8,786 bases of DNA from Candidatus Zipacnadia bacterium (GCA_029821255.1 JALGTS010000028.1:1-8786); one strand, 5' to 3'; numbered from the stretch's first letter, positions 1 through 7,245 are shown. The notes: generated by a model from the letters alone, not told the origin. Numbers and translations are program-made.

Positions 1-679
1 GTACATGTATCCAGCGATGGAGGATTTCAAGATTGATTTTGTGGTGGATAAGGGGCCATACGCCAAGACCATCTCACTGGATCTGAAGCCGTTTACGCTG
101 GTCGGTGCCACTACCCGTGCAGGGATGTTGACTCCGGCGTTGCGCGAGCGCTTTGGTATCTTCCAGCATCTGGACTTCTATACCGAGCAGCAGTTGGAGG
201 AGATTGTCCGGCGGGCGGCCCGAGTTTTGCAAGTGCCGCTTGATGGGGGCGGCGCTCAGGAGCTGGCCCGGCGCGCGCGGGGCACCCCACGTATCGTCAT
301 CCGCCTGCTGCGCCGCGTCCGCGACTATGCCCAGATTGTCGGCGATGGCGTCGTCACGCGCGAGGTCGCCCGGGAAGCGCTTGAAGCGATGGGAGTTGAC
401 CAGAAAGGTCTGGATAACTTGGACCGCAAGTACCTGCGGGCTATCATTGACTACTACGGCGGCGGGCCGGTCGGGGTGAATGCGATAGGGGCGACGTTGG
501 CCGAGGAGACCGACACGCTGGAGGATATGGTTGAGCCGTACCTACTTAAGATCGGCTTTGTGATTCGTACCTCGCGGGGGCGGATGGCTACTCAACGAGC
601 CTATGATCATTTGGGTATCAGCGCTCCCGCCCCTATGCCCCCTACTGGGCAAGAGAACCTACCCTTAGACGTAGAATAG
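1..679 (+). CDS. ruvB: Holliday junction branch-migration ATPase RuvB, 5'-truncated by the window edge
   Basis: RuvB is the hexameric AAA+ motor that, with RuvA and RuvC, drives branch migration at Holliday junctions in recombinational repair. The reading frame is already open at the window edge (codon TAC at 2-4), and about 225 C-terminal residues are present. The ATG at 5 is an internal residue, not the start: it sits in the conserved YPAMEDF segment just after where Walker B should be. Walker A and Walker B therefore lie outside the window. Counting from that Met, visible landmarks are the sensor-1 region FTLVGATTRAG (30-40), the arginine-finger segment LRERFG (46-51), the sensor-2 segment GTPRI (93-97), and a winged-helix DNA-binding domain ending in RTSRGRMATQRAYDHLG (188-204). 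The normally invariant PRIANR reads PRIVIR here. The protein ends in a short proline-rich tail and a TAG stop. The next gene begins 32 bases downstream and may be cotranscribed. Confidence 0.97.
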   Translation, partial: YMYPAMEDFKIDFVVDKGPYAKTISLDLKPFTLVGATTRAGMLTPALRERFGIFQHLDFYTEQQLEEIVRRAARVLQVPLDGGGAQELARRARGTPRIVIRLLRRVRDYAQIVGDGVVTREVAREALEAMGVDQKGLDNLDRKYLRAIIDYYGGGPVGVNAIGATLAEETDTLEDMVEPYLLKIGFVIRTSRGRMATQRAYDHLGISAPAPMPPTGQENLPLDVE

Positions 680-711
680 ATATCCTGCAACCGGAGCGGA
701 TGATATAGCCT

Positions 712-1773
712 ATGAAGCCAAAAGAGCGCGTTCTGACTGCCTGTCGGCACCAGGAGCCTGACCGCGTACCGCTAAAGGCTTATTTGACCCCCGAAGTCGA
801 GGCACAGCTTGTTGAGTACTTTGGGAACCGTGACTACCGCGAGGCGCTTGGTATTGATTTTAGGCACATCAATGCACCCTACCGTGGTGAGTTGGGCCCA
901 GGTCCGGGCATGCCAGGGAATGCGGATCGCTATGATGAGTGGGGTGTGGGATACTCCAATATGCCCTATCAAGGCGGCACTTACCCCGAAGCTACCGAGC
1001 TGCCCCTGGCCAATATCAAGACAATGGAGGATGTGGCTAACTATCCTTGGCCATCGCCGGATGACTACGACTATTCGGGCATATCTGCCGCATGTGACGA
1101 GATAGCTGACTATGCCATCTGCTTCGGCGGCGCTGGGATACCTGATATACTCAACGGTGTTTCCCGGGGGCGGGGAATGGAGCAAGTTATTATTGACATT
1201 ATGAGTGGCGATGAGGTAGGCGTGGCCATTATTGACCGGCGCGTGGATCACTACTATGAGTATTGTCGGCGTGGGCTGGAAGCTGCCGAGGGCAAGATTG
1301 ATATCCTATGTATCGGTGAGGACTGTGGCAATCAGAAAGGACGGATGTTCCCGCCGAAAGTATTTGATGAATTCTTTGTCCCGCGGCTAAAAAAGTTCAT
1401 TGACCTCGCGCACGAGTTCGGCGCGCTTGCCATGATGCACTCCTGCGGTGATACCCACGACATAATGCCTACTTTCATAGAGATGGGCCTGGATATCCTT
1501 GATGCAATGCAGCCCGAGCCGCCTGGTGTAAATCCAGCCGAAATCAAGCGGTTATATGGTGATGAGTTGACCTTTTGTGGTCTGATCAGTACTCAGCAAA
1601 CTCTGCCCTTTGGCACCCCGGAAGATGTGCGGGCGGAGGTACGCGAGCGTATTGAGGTGATGGGGGCAGGCGGCGGTTATATCTGTAGCCCCGCGCATGC
1701 TATTCAGCCGGATACCCCTCTGGAGAACGTTCTGGCGCTTTACTCTGAGGCCCTGGGCGTGGATCCGCTATGA
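712..1773 (+). CDS. Uroporphyrinogen decarboxylase-family protein, MtaA-like (putative corrinoid-linked methyltransferase)
   Basis: This 353-residue protein has the TIM-barrel URO-D fold signature. It opens with KPKERVLTACRHQEPDRVP (2-20), contains GEDCGNQKG (202-210) and PPKVFDEFFVPRLKKFID (214-231), and carries HSCGD (243-247). True HemE enzymes lack the HxC zinc motif. The MtaA/MtbA methylcobamide:CoM methyltransferases use a His-x-Cys plus a distal Cys as zinc ligands, and equivalents are present here as H243, C245 and C325 (in YICSPAHAIQPDTP). I infer a zinc-dependent methyl transfer from or to a corrinoid carrier rather than haem synthesis. No corrinoid protein, reductive activase or other methyltransferase subunit lies nearby, so substrate and partner are unknown. 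The ATG is preceded by GGAG (693-696), which is rather far at 15 bases. The gene follows ruvB by 32 bases with no clear promoter of its own. Family membership is confident; the methyltransferase role is moderate. Confidence 0.93.
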   Translation: MKPKERVLTACRHQEPDRVPLKAYLTPEVEAQLVEYFGNRDYREALGIDFRHINAPYRGELGPGPGMPGNADRYDEWGVGYSNMPYQGGTYPEATELPLANIKTMEDVANYPWPSPDDYDYSGISAACDEIADYAICFGGAGIPDILNGVSRGRGMEQVIIDIMSGDEVGVAIIDRRVDHYYEYCRRGLEAAEGKIDILCIGEDCGNQKGRMFPPKVFDEFFVPRLKKFIDLAHEFGALAMMHSCGDTHDIMPTFIEMGLDILDAMQPEPPGVNPAEIKRLYGDELTFCGLISTQQTLPFGTPEDVRAEVRERIEVMGAGGGYICSPAHAIQPDTPLENVLALYSEALGVDPL

Positions 1774-1782
1774 GCATAATGA

Positions 1783-1836
1783 GGCAGGAGAATCTGCCCG
1801 CCGCCCCGAATTGACCGGTATGGAGGCGTCTCGCCT
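1783..1836 (+). other. Two small hairpins in the gap before the stress-protein gene
   Basis: The 124-base gap between the URO-D-family gene and the stress-protein gene holds two short perfect stems. The first is GGCAG/CTGCC (1783-1787 and 1794-1798, loop of 6). The second is AGGCG/CGCCT (1824-1828 and 1832-1836, loop of 3). Neither is followed by a run of T, so neither is a standard intrinsic terminator. I found no well-spaced -35/-10 pair in the gap: TTGACC at 1811 and GATAAT at 1844 are 27 bases apart. They may be mRNA processing or stability elements, or chance. Confidence 0.25.
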
Positions 1837-1897
1837 GCTCCTAGATAATGGGGGGCACGCCCGTTGTACCGAAAGACTGCTGCTGAAAGGTGGCCCG

Positions 1898-2335
1898 ATG
1901 TACAAGCGAATACTGGTGACGCTAGATCAGTCCGAGCTGGCTGAGCAAGCTCTGCCCCATGCGGTGGCTATTGCCCAGCATATGGATGCGGTCGTTGAGC
2001 TGTTGTCGGTGGTGCCGGTGTTGGACGATGGACTGGTGCAAGCCGTTGGCAGCGCCTTTGACTGGGAGGCCCAGAAGCAGGTGGCCGAGGACTACTTGAG
2101 GGGTATTCAGGCGCGAGTGGAAGCCGAGGGGCTGCGCTGCACTATCGCTGTCCGACAGGGTAACGTTGCCGATGAGATCATCCGCTACTGCGGAGAGGTG
2201 GGCCGAACGCTTGTCGTGATGTCCACGCATGGCCGCTCCGGATTGGGCCGCTGGGTCTACGGTAGCGTGGCTGACCGCGTTCTGCGCTACGCCGACGTCC
2301 CCGTACTGCTGGTGCGGGCGAGCGAGGAGGAGTAG
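1898..2335 (+). CDS. Universal stress protein (UspA family), single domain
   Basis: This is a 145-residue single-domain cytoplasmic USP, of typical family length. The N-terminus MYKRILVTLDQSELAEQALPHA is the classic first beta strand and helix with the nucleotide-contacting Asp (D10). The C-terminal ATP-binding loop STHGRSGLGRWVYGS (109-123) matches the G-2x-G-9x-G(S/T) pattern except that Ser replaces the first Gly, a common variant. It is followed by VADRVLRYADVPVLLVR. ATP-binding USPs usually dimerise and act in stress survival or signalling. The frame is open back to 1697, but the ATG at 1898 is the right start: it begins exactly at the conserved MYKRILV, has AAGGTGG (1887-1893) four bases upstream, and the upstream extension reads through the end of the URO-D gene in another frame and looks like nothing. 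The stop lies 6 bases from the stop of the convergent pseudopilin gene. Confidence 0.94.
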   Translation: MYKRILVTLDQSELAEQALPHAVAIAQHMDAVVELLSVVPVLDDGLVQAVGSAFDWEAQKQVAEDYLRGIQARVEAEGLRCTIAVRQGNVADEIIRYCGEVGRTLVVMSTHGRSGLGRWVYGSVADRVLRYADVPVLLVRASEEE

Positions 2336-2358
2336 CGGAATTTAAGGCAGCAGTGTGG
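2301..2358. repeat. Inverted repeat spanning two convergent stop codons
   Basis: ACTGCTG at 2305-2311 and CAGCAGT at 2348-2354 are perfect inverted copies. They extend to 11 pairs (2301-2311 with 2348-2358) if two G-T wobbles are allowed, with a 36-base loop that contains both stop codons. The arms encode Leu-Leu near the end of both proteins, so part of the symmetry may be coding coincidence. There is no T run, and no ordinary terminator is visible between the two genes. Confidence 0.3.
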
Positions 2359-2824
2359 TGCGGTCCCAGTATGATAAGTCGGCATCAGGCCCTTCGCCGC
2401 CTTCAGCACCGTCGGCGCCGAGGCTCTTCAGATCATAGGGCCGAGGCGGATCCCCGAACCCGGGTGTGGTGTAAAGAAACTCCCTTCCCCAGGCATCCTT
2501 TATCACCTCAGGGTCGTCCAAATACGGCCCCCGCCAGTTGCGAGGCACCGGTGGCGCAGTTGGGCACTCAAGTAGAGCAGCTAAGCCCTGTTTGGTAGTG
2601 GGGAAATATCCATTATTGTCAAGTGCGTATTTGGCCAGGGCATCAGCAACGGCCTCAAGGCGGGTAACAGTGAGTCGCCGCTGATCAGTAGCCGTCCCGG
2701 AGACGGTCAACCTCATCAGTAAAAAGGCCAGGGCAACCAATAGGGTCACTATCACTACCGTCTCCCAGGCAGTGAAGCCGCTGGGCAGGTAGAGGGCCGG
2801 TTTGCGTGGCGCTGTGTGTGGCAA
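2342..2824 (-). CDS. GspG-like type II secretion/type IV pilus-type pseudopilin
   Basis: This 160-residue protein resembles the major pseudopilin of type II secretion, which assembles into a periplasmic pseudopilus after processing by prepilin peptidase. A short basic leader ends in SG|FTAWE, with predicted cleavage between G16 and F17 and the essential Glu at mature position 5 (E21). A hydrophobic helix (about 17-38) follows. The body has LDNNGYFPTTKQGLAALL (68-85) and the GspG calcium-site region SLGADGAEGGEGPDADL (134-150), both diagnostic. Odd points are Trp at mature position 4, no Pro in the helix, and no other secretion or pilus gene in the window, so it may serve a system encoded elsewhere. 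The start is TTG at 2824: it is backed by GGAGGA four bases upstream and places the leader at a sensible length. It lies 40 bases after the activase stop codon on the same strand, so it is probably cotranscribed with it. Confidence 0.88.
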   Translation of the reverse strand: MPHTAPRKPALYLPSGFTAWETVVIVTLLVALAFLLMRLTVSGTATDQRRLTVTRLEAVADALAKYALDNNGYFPTTKQGLAALLECPTAPPVPRNWRGPYLDDPEVIKDAWGREFLYTTPGFGDPPRPYDLKSLGADGAEGGEGPDADLSYWDRTTLLP

Positions 2825-2828
2825 TGAA

Positions 2829-2834
2829 TCCTCC
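2829..2834 (-). promoter_or_regulatory. Shine-Dalgarno deciding the TTG start of the pseudopilin
   Basis: On the minus strand this reads GGAGGA, a strong ribosome binding site four bases before TTG at 2824-2822. No in-frame ATG offers a comparable site before the prepilin leader, so the TTG start is favoured. Confidence 0.7.
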
Positions 2835-2864
2835 GACTATTGCTGTGATGCTGATTGCCAGTGC

Positions 2865-5800
2865 CTACGGGGCGACAGGTTGGGGCTGCTGGACTCGTTT
2901 GTTCATATATTCATGCGCCTGATACATAAAGGCTTCCAGACGCGTCTGGGTAGTAGCCTGCTCATCGCCGTCGTAGACCATATTGAGGAAGGGAATATTG
3001 CCGTAGTCACGGCGCACTTTCTTCAGGATTGCGTGAGAGATGGTGCCCGGCATACAGGTGAAGGGCATAACCGACACTATCCCGCTAAGACCCTTTTGGG
3101 CGAAGTCCACCGCCTTACCCACCGTCATTATCGCCTCACCTTCAAAGCTGCAGTGCACGTAGGGTGAGGCCATTACGAGGACTTCTGTGGTAGAGGGTTC
3201 CTTGGCGTTACGTAGGAAACCGTCAAAGGCGGCCGCGAGTTGGTGTTCGTCTTTTTGCATTATTCGGTCAACCAGCAGATTCTTCAACCATAGCCCCCAT
3301 TGTCGGTCAAGCCTTGCCCGCATTCCCCGACGGAAATTACGGTACAGGAACCATTCGTTGACTGGTGCCGTCCACACCTCGCCCCCGAGCGCCTCAATCT
3401 TCCTGATGAGATCCTGGTTGCTGAAGCGGTTGGCACGGATGTAGAATTCGCCGACTAATCCGATACAGGGCCGGGGCACCGAGCGGTCAACGGGAAGCTC
3501 TTTGAACTCGGCAATGCTGCGAACTACTGCTTCGGTGATGTCGCCATGTTGGCGGATTGCCTCGGTGACCCGTTCCACTCCCCGCCAGAAGGCCGTTTCA
3601 GCGCTGCCCGGTTCGATCTCATAGGGGCGCGTCTCCAGTAGGGCGTTGTGGAGCAAGTCAATGGCGACGATGCCCCGCCAGGCGGGCCGGAGCAGGTTGT
3701 TTCCAACAATTCCGAGGTCCTTAAAGAAGTTGCTGGCCTGATTGGGGGCGTAGATGGGCACGTCCGGATAACCGATGTCGTCCAATACCATCCGCTGTAG
3801 GGCATTGTATTGGCCGAAGCGACAAGGACCGCCTGAGCCACCCATAAAGAAGGCCACCTTGTCGCGGCTAAAGTCATTGCGCCGAGTATATTTGACCATA
3901 TCGCCGGTCGTCACAATGCAGGGGAAGCATTCTTTGCCGGAGGTATATTTGCGTCCCCAGTAGACGGTTTCGTCATCAGGCTCAGGTAAAACCTCAGCAT
4001 TTACTCCGCACGCCTGGATGGCCGCTGCCAAGGCATAAGCATGGGCGCTCATATTAGGGATAAGAATGGTGCGGTCTGTAGCTGGCTCAATGGTCAATGG
4101 GCGGAATTGGCGCCCTCTTTCAAATCGGCGATTCCGAGTCGAGCGTAGACTATCTAAGAAGGCCTCACAACGGGTGATCATCCCGGCGTCGGCACTGTGT
4201 TCGTCAATTTCGATAGTCAGAGACGGCTCTGTCCCTAACCGCTCATGGAAGAACCTTATCAAAAACGAATCTGGTCCGCAGCCAAAATTAGTCAGATAGA
4301 TTGAGTGTAGCCGATCATCGTTGGCGATTATCTCGGCAGCCGAGAGGATCTTCTGACCATAGCCCCAGAACATGTTGAACCAATCACGGGGTAGGCGGAC
4401 CTCCTCCAGAGGCAGGAAGTCCATTGGGATAGCCAACGCGCCCAAATCGGCCAGTTTCTTGGGCAATTGCAGGTTGGCGCCCAGATCACAGCCGTTGTAG
4501 GAGCGACTGACCAGCACGATCGCTATCTGGTTGGGGTCGAGCTCGGCCAGAACCTGACGGCCGCGCGCCTGACAGCCAGCCTCAAACTTCGCCAGCGCCT
4601 GCAGGCCTGCGTCCACTGCCCGGGTAACATCCCGCTTGGTTCTGCCTAATTCCTCGGCTACCTTGGTAAGCGCTTTTATCATGTGATTACGCCCCAGCGA
4701 TAGGTAGACCACCGGCTTGAGCACCTTTACTCCCTGGGCCGCGAAGTCGATGGCTGCTTCCAAAGTGTAGGCTACACTCTGTGAGTATGGGCAGAGAAAA
4801 GCATCGGTCATCCCCGGGTCCTTCTTTGCCAGGTTAATGACACTGGGCAGGAAAATATAGTCAATGCCCTTGTCCAGTACATCAAGGGTGTGGCCCAGCA
4901 TTAACTTCATCGGGAAGCAGGTCTCCACTACTGAATGCTGCACACCCCGATCAATGATGTGCTTATTGGTAGGCGAAGAAAGTACTACTTCACAGCCCAG
5001 CTCGGTCAGGAAAGCGTGCCACAGTGGATAAAGCTCGTGAAACTCCAAAGCGCGTGGTATACCCACACGAGGGGCATCGGGCGGCAGTGCCCGGGGCGGC
5101 TGATAAGCATTCATCAGCATCCGTTCGCGCTCTTTGAAGAGATCCGGTCCTACCCTGGGTTTCTTCTGCTTCTTTACATCATATTTTCCACAGCGGCTAC
5201 CGTAGAACAGCGGCTCTTGCCCTTCGATGGTGACTTTGTTGATCTCGCATTCATTGGGACAGTCCTTACAGATGAATGATTCCATTTCATAAGAAAGCTC
5301 CGAAAGGCCAAAGCCCTTGAAATTGCTACCGGCGCCAGTATCTTCGTCCATAGCCAGGAGTGCACAGCCGATTGCGCCAATAACTTCGTTGTCTGGAGGC
5401 ACGATTATTGGCTTGCCGGTAACCTTTTCAAAGGCAGCGACCACTGCGCGGTTGAGTGCTGTTCCTCCCTGAAAGAAGATACGATCGCCAATACGCCCGT
5501 GTTCAACAACGCGGTTCAAGTAGTTGAAAACGATGGAATAGGCCAGGCCGGCACAGATGTCCTCTTTAATAGCGCCGGACTGCTGGTGGCGAGTGACCTG
5601 CGTCTCCATAAAGACGGTGCAGCGCTCGCCCAAGTTGGCAGGTGCCTGCGACTTAAAGGCCAGGTCGGCGAACTCGTCCTTAATGGAGATGTCCAGCCGT
5701 TCCGCCTGCTCTTCCAGAAACGAACCGGTTCCTGCGGCGCAGACTTTGTTCATGGCAAAGTCCACTACGGTGCCCTCCTGCAGGCTGGTGAACTTGCTGT

Positions 5801-7082
5801 CCTGGCCGCCAATCTCAAAGATGGTGTCTACGTCTGGCGCGATCTGTAAAGCACCGCGGGCGTGGGCGGTGATTTCGTTCTTAATGATGTCAGCGCCGAT
5901 GACATCGCCGATGAAGTAGCGGCCCGATCCGGTTGTTCCCACACCACGAATGTCGAAGATGTCACCATATTTTTCGCCTATGCGGCGCAGGCCCTCCTGG
6001 ACCGCCTCCAGCGGACGCCCTGCTGTCATCAGGTATTCTTTAGCCAGCACGTTGGTGTCGGTGTCAATGACCGCCAGACAGGTGCTGATTGAGCCGATGT
6101 CAACCCCCAGGTAGGCGGGTATCTTCTGGCCAGGCGCGACAGTGGGGGTAACCAGCCGCGAGGGTTCAATAGTTGACTTCTCTATACTCAATGGCTCGAG
6201 GTCCTTCTCGTCGCCTGCGTGAACCTGGTAGCAGCGTAACTCCTCCAACTTGTCCAGGTCAGGCATCTGAATGCCACTCTCACGCGCTTTAAATACTGCC
6301 CCGATTGCTCCCATCGCCGCGAAGTGCTCAGGGATGACGAGCTGGTCATCATCGGTCTCAAAGACCTCTTTAATGGCGCGAACCATGCCGGGGTTAGCGG
6401 CCAGTCCACCGTGAAAGGCCAGAGGTGGCGTAATGTCGACGCCCGACCCGACGGTGCTCTTGAAATTGCGAGCCAGCGCAAAGCAGAGACCAGCGACGAT
6501 GTCGTGCTCAGGAGTGGCCTTCTGCTGAAGGTGGATCATATCGGTCTTGGCAAAGACACTGCAGCGACCAGCTACCCGGGGGGGATGCTCCGACTGCAGG
6601 GCCAGTTGGCCAAACTCCTCAATATCCAGCCCCAACCGTGAGGCTTGCTGATCCAGAAATGAACCGGTGCCCGCTGCACAGGCGGCATTCATAGCAAAGT
6701 CGGCTACCTCACCGCTGCCCTTTTGCTGTGAGTTCTCGATAAAGATCAGCTTAGAGTCTTCCCCGCCGATTTCAATGACCGTCTTAACCTCGGGGAAGAG
6801 CCGCCGGCTGGCGGTGGCTTGAGCCACTACCTCGTTGACAAAGTCGCCGCCTAATATACGCACCACGGTTCGTCCCCCATTGCCGGTGGCGGCCAGCCCG
6901 CAGATGCGCTCGCGTCCGTAGTTATCTACGACCTGCTGGATCGCCTCAGCAGCCCTCTGCATAGGGTGGGCGTGGTGACGGATATATTGCTCTTCTATTA
7001 TGTTATCCTGTGCATCTATAACTACGAGATTGACGCTCACCGAGCCAACGTCAATCCCGAGGTATAGATCTTGGCTACTCAT
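2865..7082 (-). CDS. Giant 2-hydroxyacyl-CoA dehydratase activase/dehydratase-like fusion (two BadF/BcrA ATPase domains, DUF2229, HgdB-like)
   Basis: This is a 1405-residue cytoplasmic iron-sulfur protein. In the 2-hydroxyglutaryl-CoA dehydratase and benzoyl-CoA reductase families, an ATPase activator injects a low-potential electron into a partner that reduces or dehydrates an acyl-CoA.
Domains in order:
- Activase 1 (about 7-265): GIDVGSVSVN (9-18), GGEDSK (106-111), cluster cysteines C135 and C174.
- Activase 2 (about 324-575): GVDIGSISTC (326-335), GGQDSK (425-430), C448 and C488.
- Cysteine motif C605, C608, C612, C631.
- HgdA/B-like half (about 671-975, DUF2229 region): C722, C764, C865, C935.
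- Second HgdB-like half (about 1003-1385): C1052, C1055, C1087, C1311, C1343.
The start is ATG at 7082, with GAGGAG nine bases upstream and beginning directly before the first activase strand. A GTG further up (7181) lies inside the predicted -10 box. No acyl-CoA pathway genes adjoin it, so its substrate is unknown; a non-CoA substrate is possible. Confidence 0.93.
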   Translation of the reverse strand: MSSQDLYLGIDVGSVSVNLVVIDAQDNIIEEQYIRHHAHPMQRAAEAIQQVVDNYGRERICGLAATGNGGRTVVRILGGDFVNEVVAQATASRRLFPEVKTVIEIGGEDSKLIFIENSQQKGSGEVADFAMNAACAAGTGSFLDQQASRLGLDIEEFGQLALQSEHPPRVAGRCSVFAKTDMIHLQQKATPEHDIVAGLCFALARNFKSTVGSGVDITPPLAFHGGLAANPGMVRAIKEVFETDDDQLVIPEHFAAMGAIGAVFKARESGIQMPDLDKLEELRCYQVHAGDEKDLEPLSIEKSTIEPSRLVTPTVAPGQKIPAYLGVDIGSISTCLAVIDTDTNVLAKEYLMTAGRPLEAVQEGLRRIGEKYGDIFDIRGVGTTGSGRYFIGDVIGADIIKNEITAHARGALQIAPDVDTIFEIGGQDSKFTSLQEGTVVDFAMNKVCAAGTGSFLEEQAERLDISIKDEFADLAFKSQAPANLGERCTVFMETQVTRHQQSGAIKEDICAGLAYSIVFNYLNRVVEHGRIGDRIFFQGGTALNRAVVAAFEKVTGKPIIVPPDNEVIGAIGCALLAMDEDTGAGSNFKGFGLSELSYEMESFICKDCPNECEINKVTIEGQEPLFYGSRCGKYDVKKQKKPRVGPDLFKERERMLMNAYQPPRALPPDAPRVGIPRALEFHELYPLWHAFLTELGCEVVLSSPTNKHIIDRGVQHSVVETCFPMKLMLGHTLDVLDKGIDYIFLPSVINLAKKDPGMTDAFLCPYSQSVAYTLEAAIDFAAQGVKVLKPVVYLSLGRNHMIKALTKVAEELGRTKRDVTRAVDAGLQALAKFEAGCQARGRQVLAELDPNQIAIVLVSRSYNGCDLGANLQLPKKLADLGALAIPMDFLPLEEVRLPRDWFNMFWGYGQKILSAAEIIANDDRLHSIYLTNFGCGPDSFLIRFFHERLGTEPSLTIEIDEHSADAGMITRCEAFLDSLRSTRNRRFERGRQFRPLTIEPATDRTILIPNMSAHAYALAAAIQACGVNAEVLPEPDDETVYWGRKYTSGKECFPCIVTTGDMVKYTRRNDFSRDKVAFFMGGSGGPCRFGQYNALQRMVLDDIGYPDVPIYAPNQASNFFKDLGIVGNNLLRPAWRGIVAIDLLHNALLETRPYEIEPGSAETAFWRGVERVTEAIRQHGDITEAVVRSIAEFKELPVDRSVPRPCIGLVGEFYIRANRFSNQDLIRKIEALGGEVWTAPVNEWFLYRNFRRGMRARLDRQWGLWLKNLLVDRIMQKDEHQLAAAFDGFLRNAKEPSTTEVLVMASPYVHCSFEGEAIMTVGKAVDFAQKGLSGIVSVMPFTCMPGTISHAILKKVRRDYGNIPFLNMVYDGDEQATTQTRLEAFMYQAHEYMNKRVQQPQPVAP

Positions 7083-7091
7083 CACAACAGT

Positions 7092-7097
7092 CTCCTC
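7092..7097 (-). promoter_or_regulatory. Shine-Dalgarno deciding the activase start
   Basis: On the minus strand this reads GAGGAG, nine bases before the ATG at 7082-7080. It supports the 1405-residue form over the 33-residue longer reading frame. Confidence 0.7.
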
Positions 7098-7169
7098 GGA
7101 AAACAGCAGCATGGGGACGCATCTCAGGCAGCGCCCTTGCTGCAGTGTATCTGGATTACTTAGCGTCTT

Positions 7170-7198
7170 ATTATACAACACCTCCAGGCCTCTTTCAA
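7170..7198 (-). promoter_or_regulatory. Sigma-70-type promoter of the activase-pseudopilin unit
   Basis: On the minus strand, TTGAAA (7198-7193, five of six to consensus) is followed by a 17-base spacer and a perfect TATAAT (7175-7170). Transcription would begin near 7163 and give a leader of about 80 bases before the ATG at 7082. The leader can form GCAGC/GCTGC (7128-7132 with 7139-7143, loop of 6), which has no T run and no recognised riboswitch features. Confidence 0.75.
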
Positions 7199-7245
7199 CT
7201 GTGGGCTGATCGCTTCTCTTGATTGGGTTATCTGCTACCTACTGA

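Noticed and set aside
772..1251. A 159-residue open frame antisense to the URO-D-family gene
   Set aside because: It has no family resemblance, and the sense strand carries a full conserved protein.
712..1773. HemE uroporphyrinogen decarboxylase of haem synthesis
   Set aside because: The HxC...C zinc ligand set and the divergent N-terminal half fit the methyltransferase branch better, and no haem genes are nearby.
1811..1849. Promoter TTGACC/GATAAT in front of the stress-protein gene
   Set aside because: The spacer would be 27 bases, far outside the usable range, and no better -35 sits at 17 bases.
1697..1897. A 67-residue N-terminal extension of the universal stress protein
   Set aside because: It overlaps the end of the URO-D-family gene in another frame, has no USP character, and the ATG at 1898 has its own good ribosome binding site at the conserved family start.
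3524..6481. Several 60-120 residue open frames on both strands inside the activase gene
   Set aside because: They are frame shadows of one continuous 1405-residue protein with conserved motifs throughout.
7083..7181. A 33-residue N-terminal extension of the giant activase containing a CxxC
   Set aside because: Its first codons are the predicted -10 box, and ATG 7082 with GAGGAG fits the family start.
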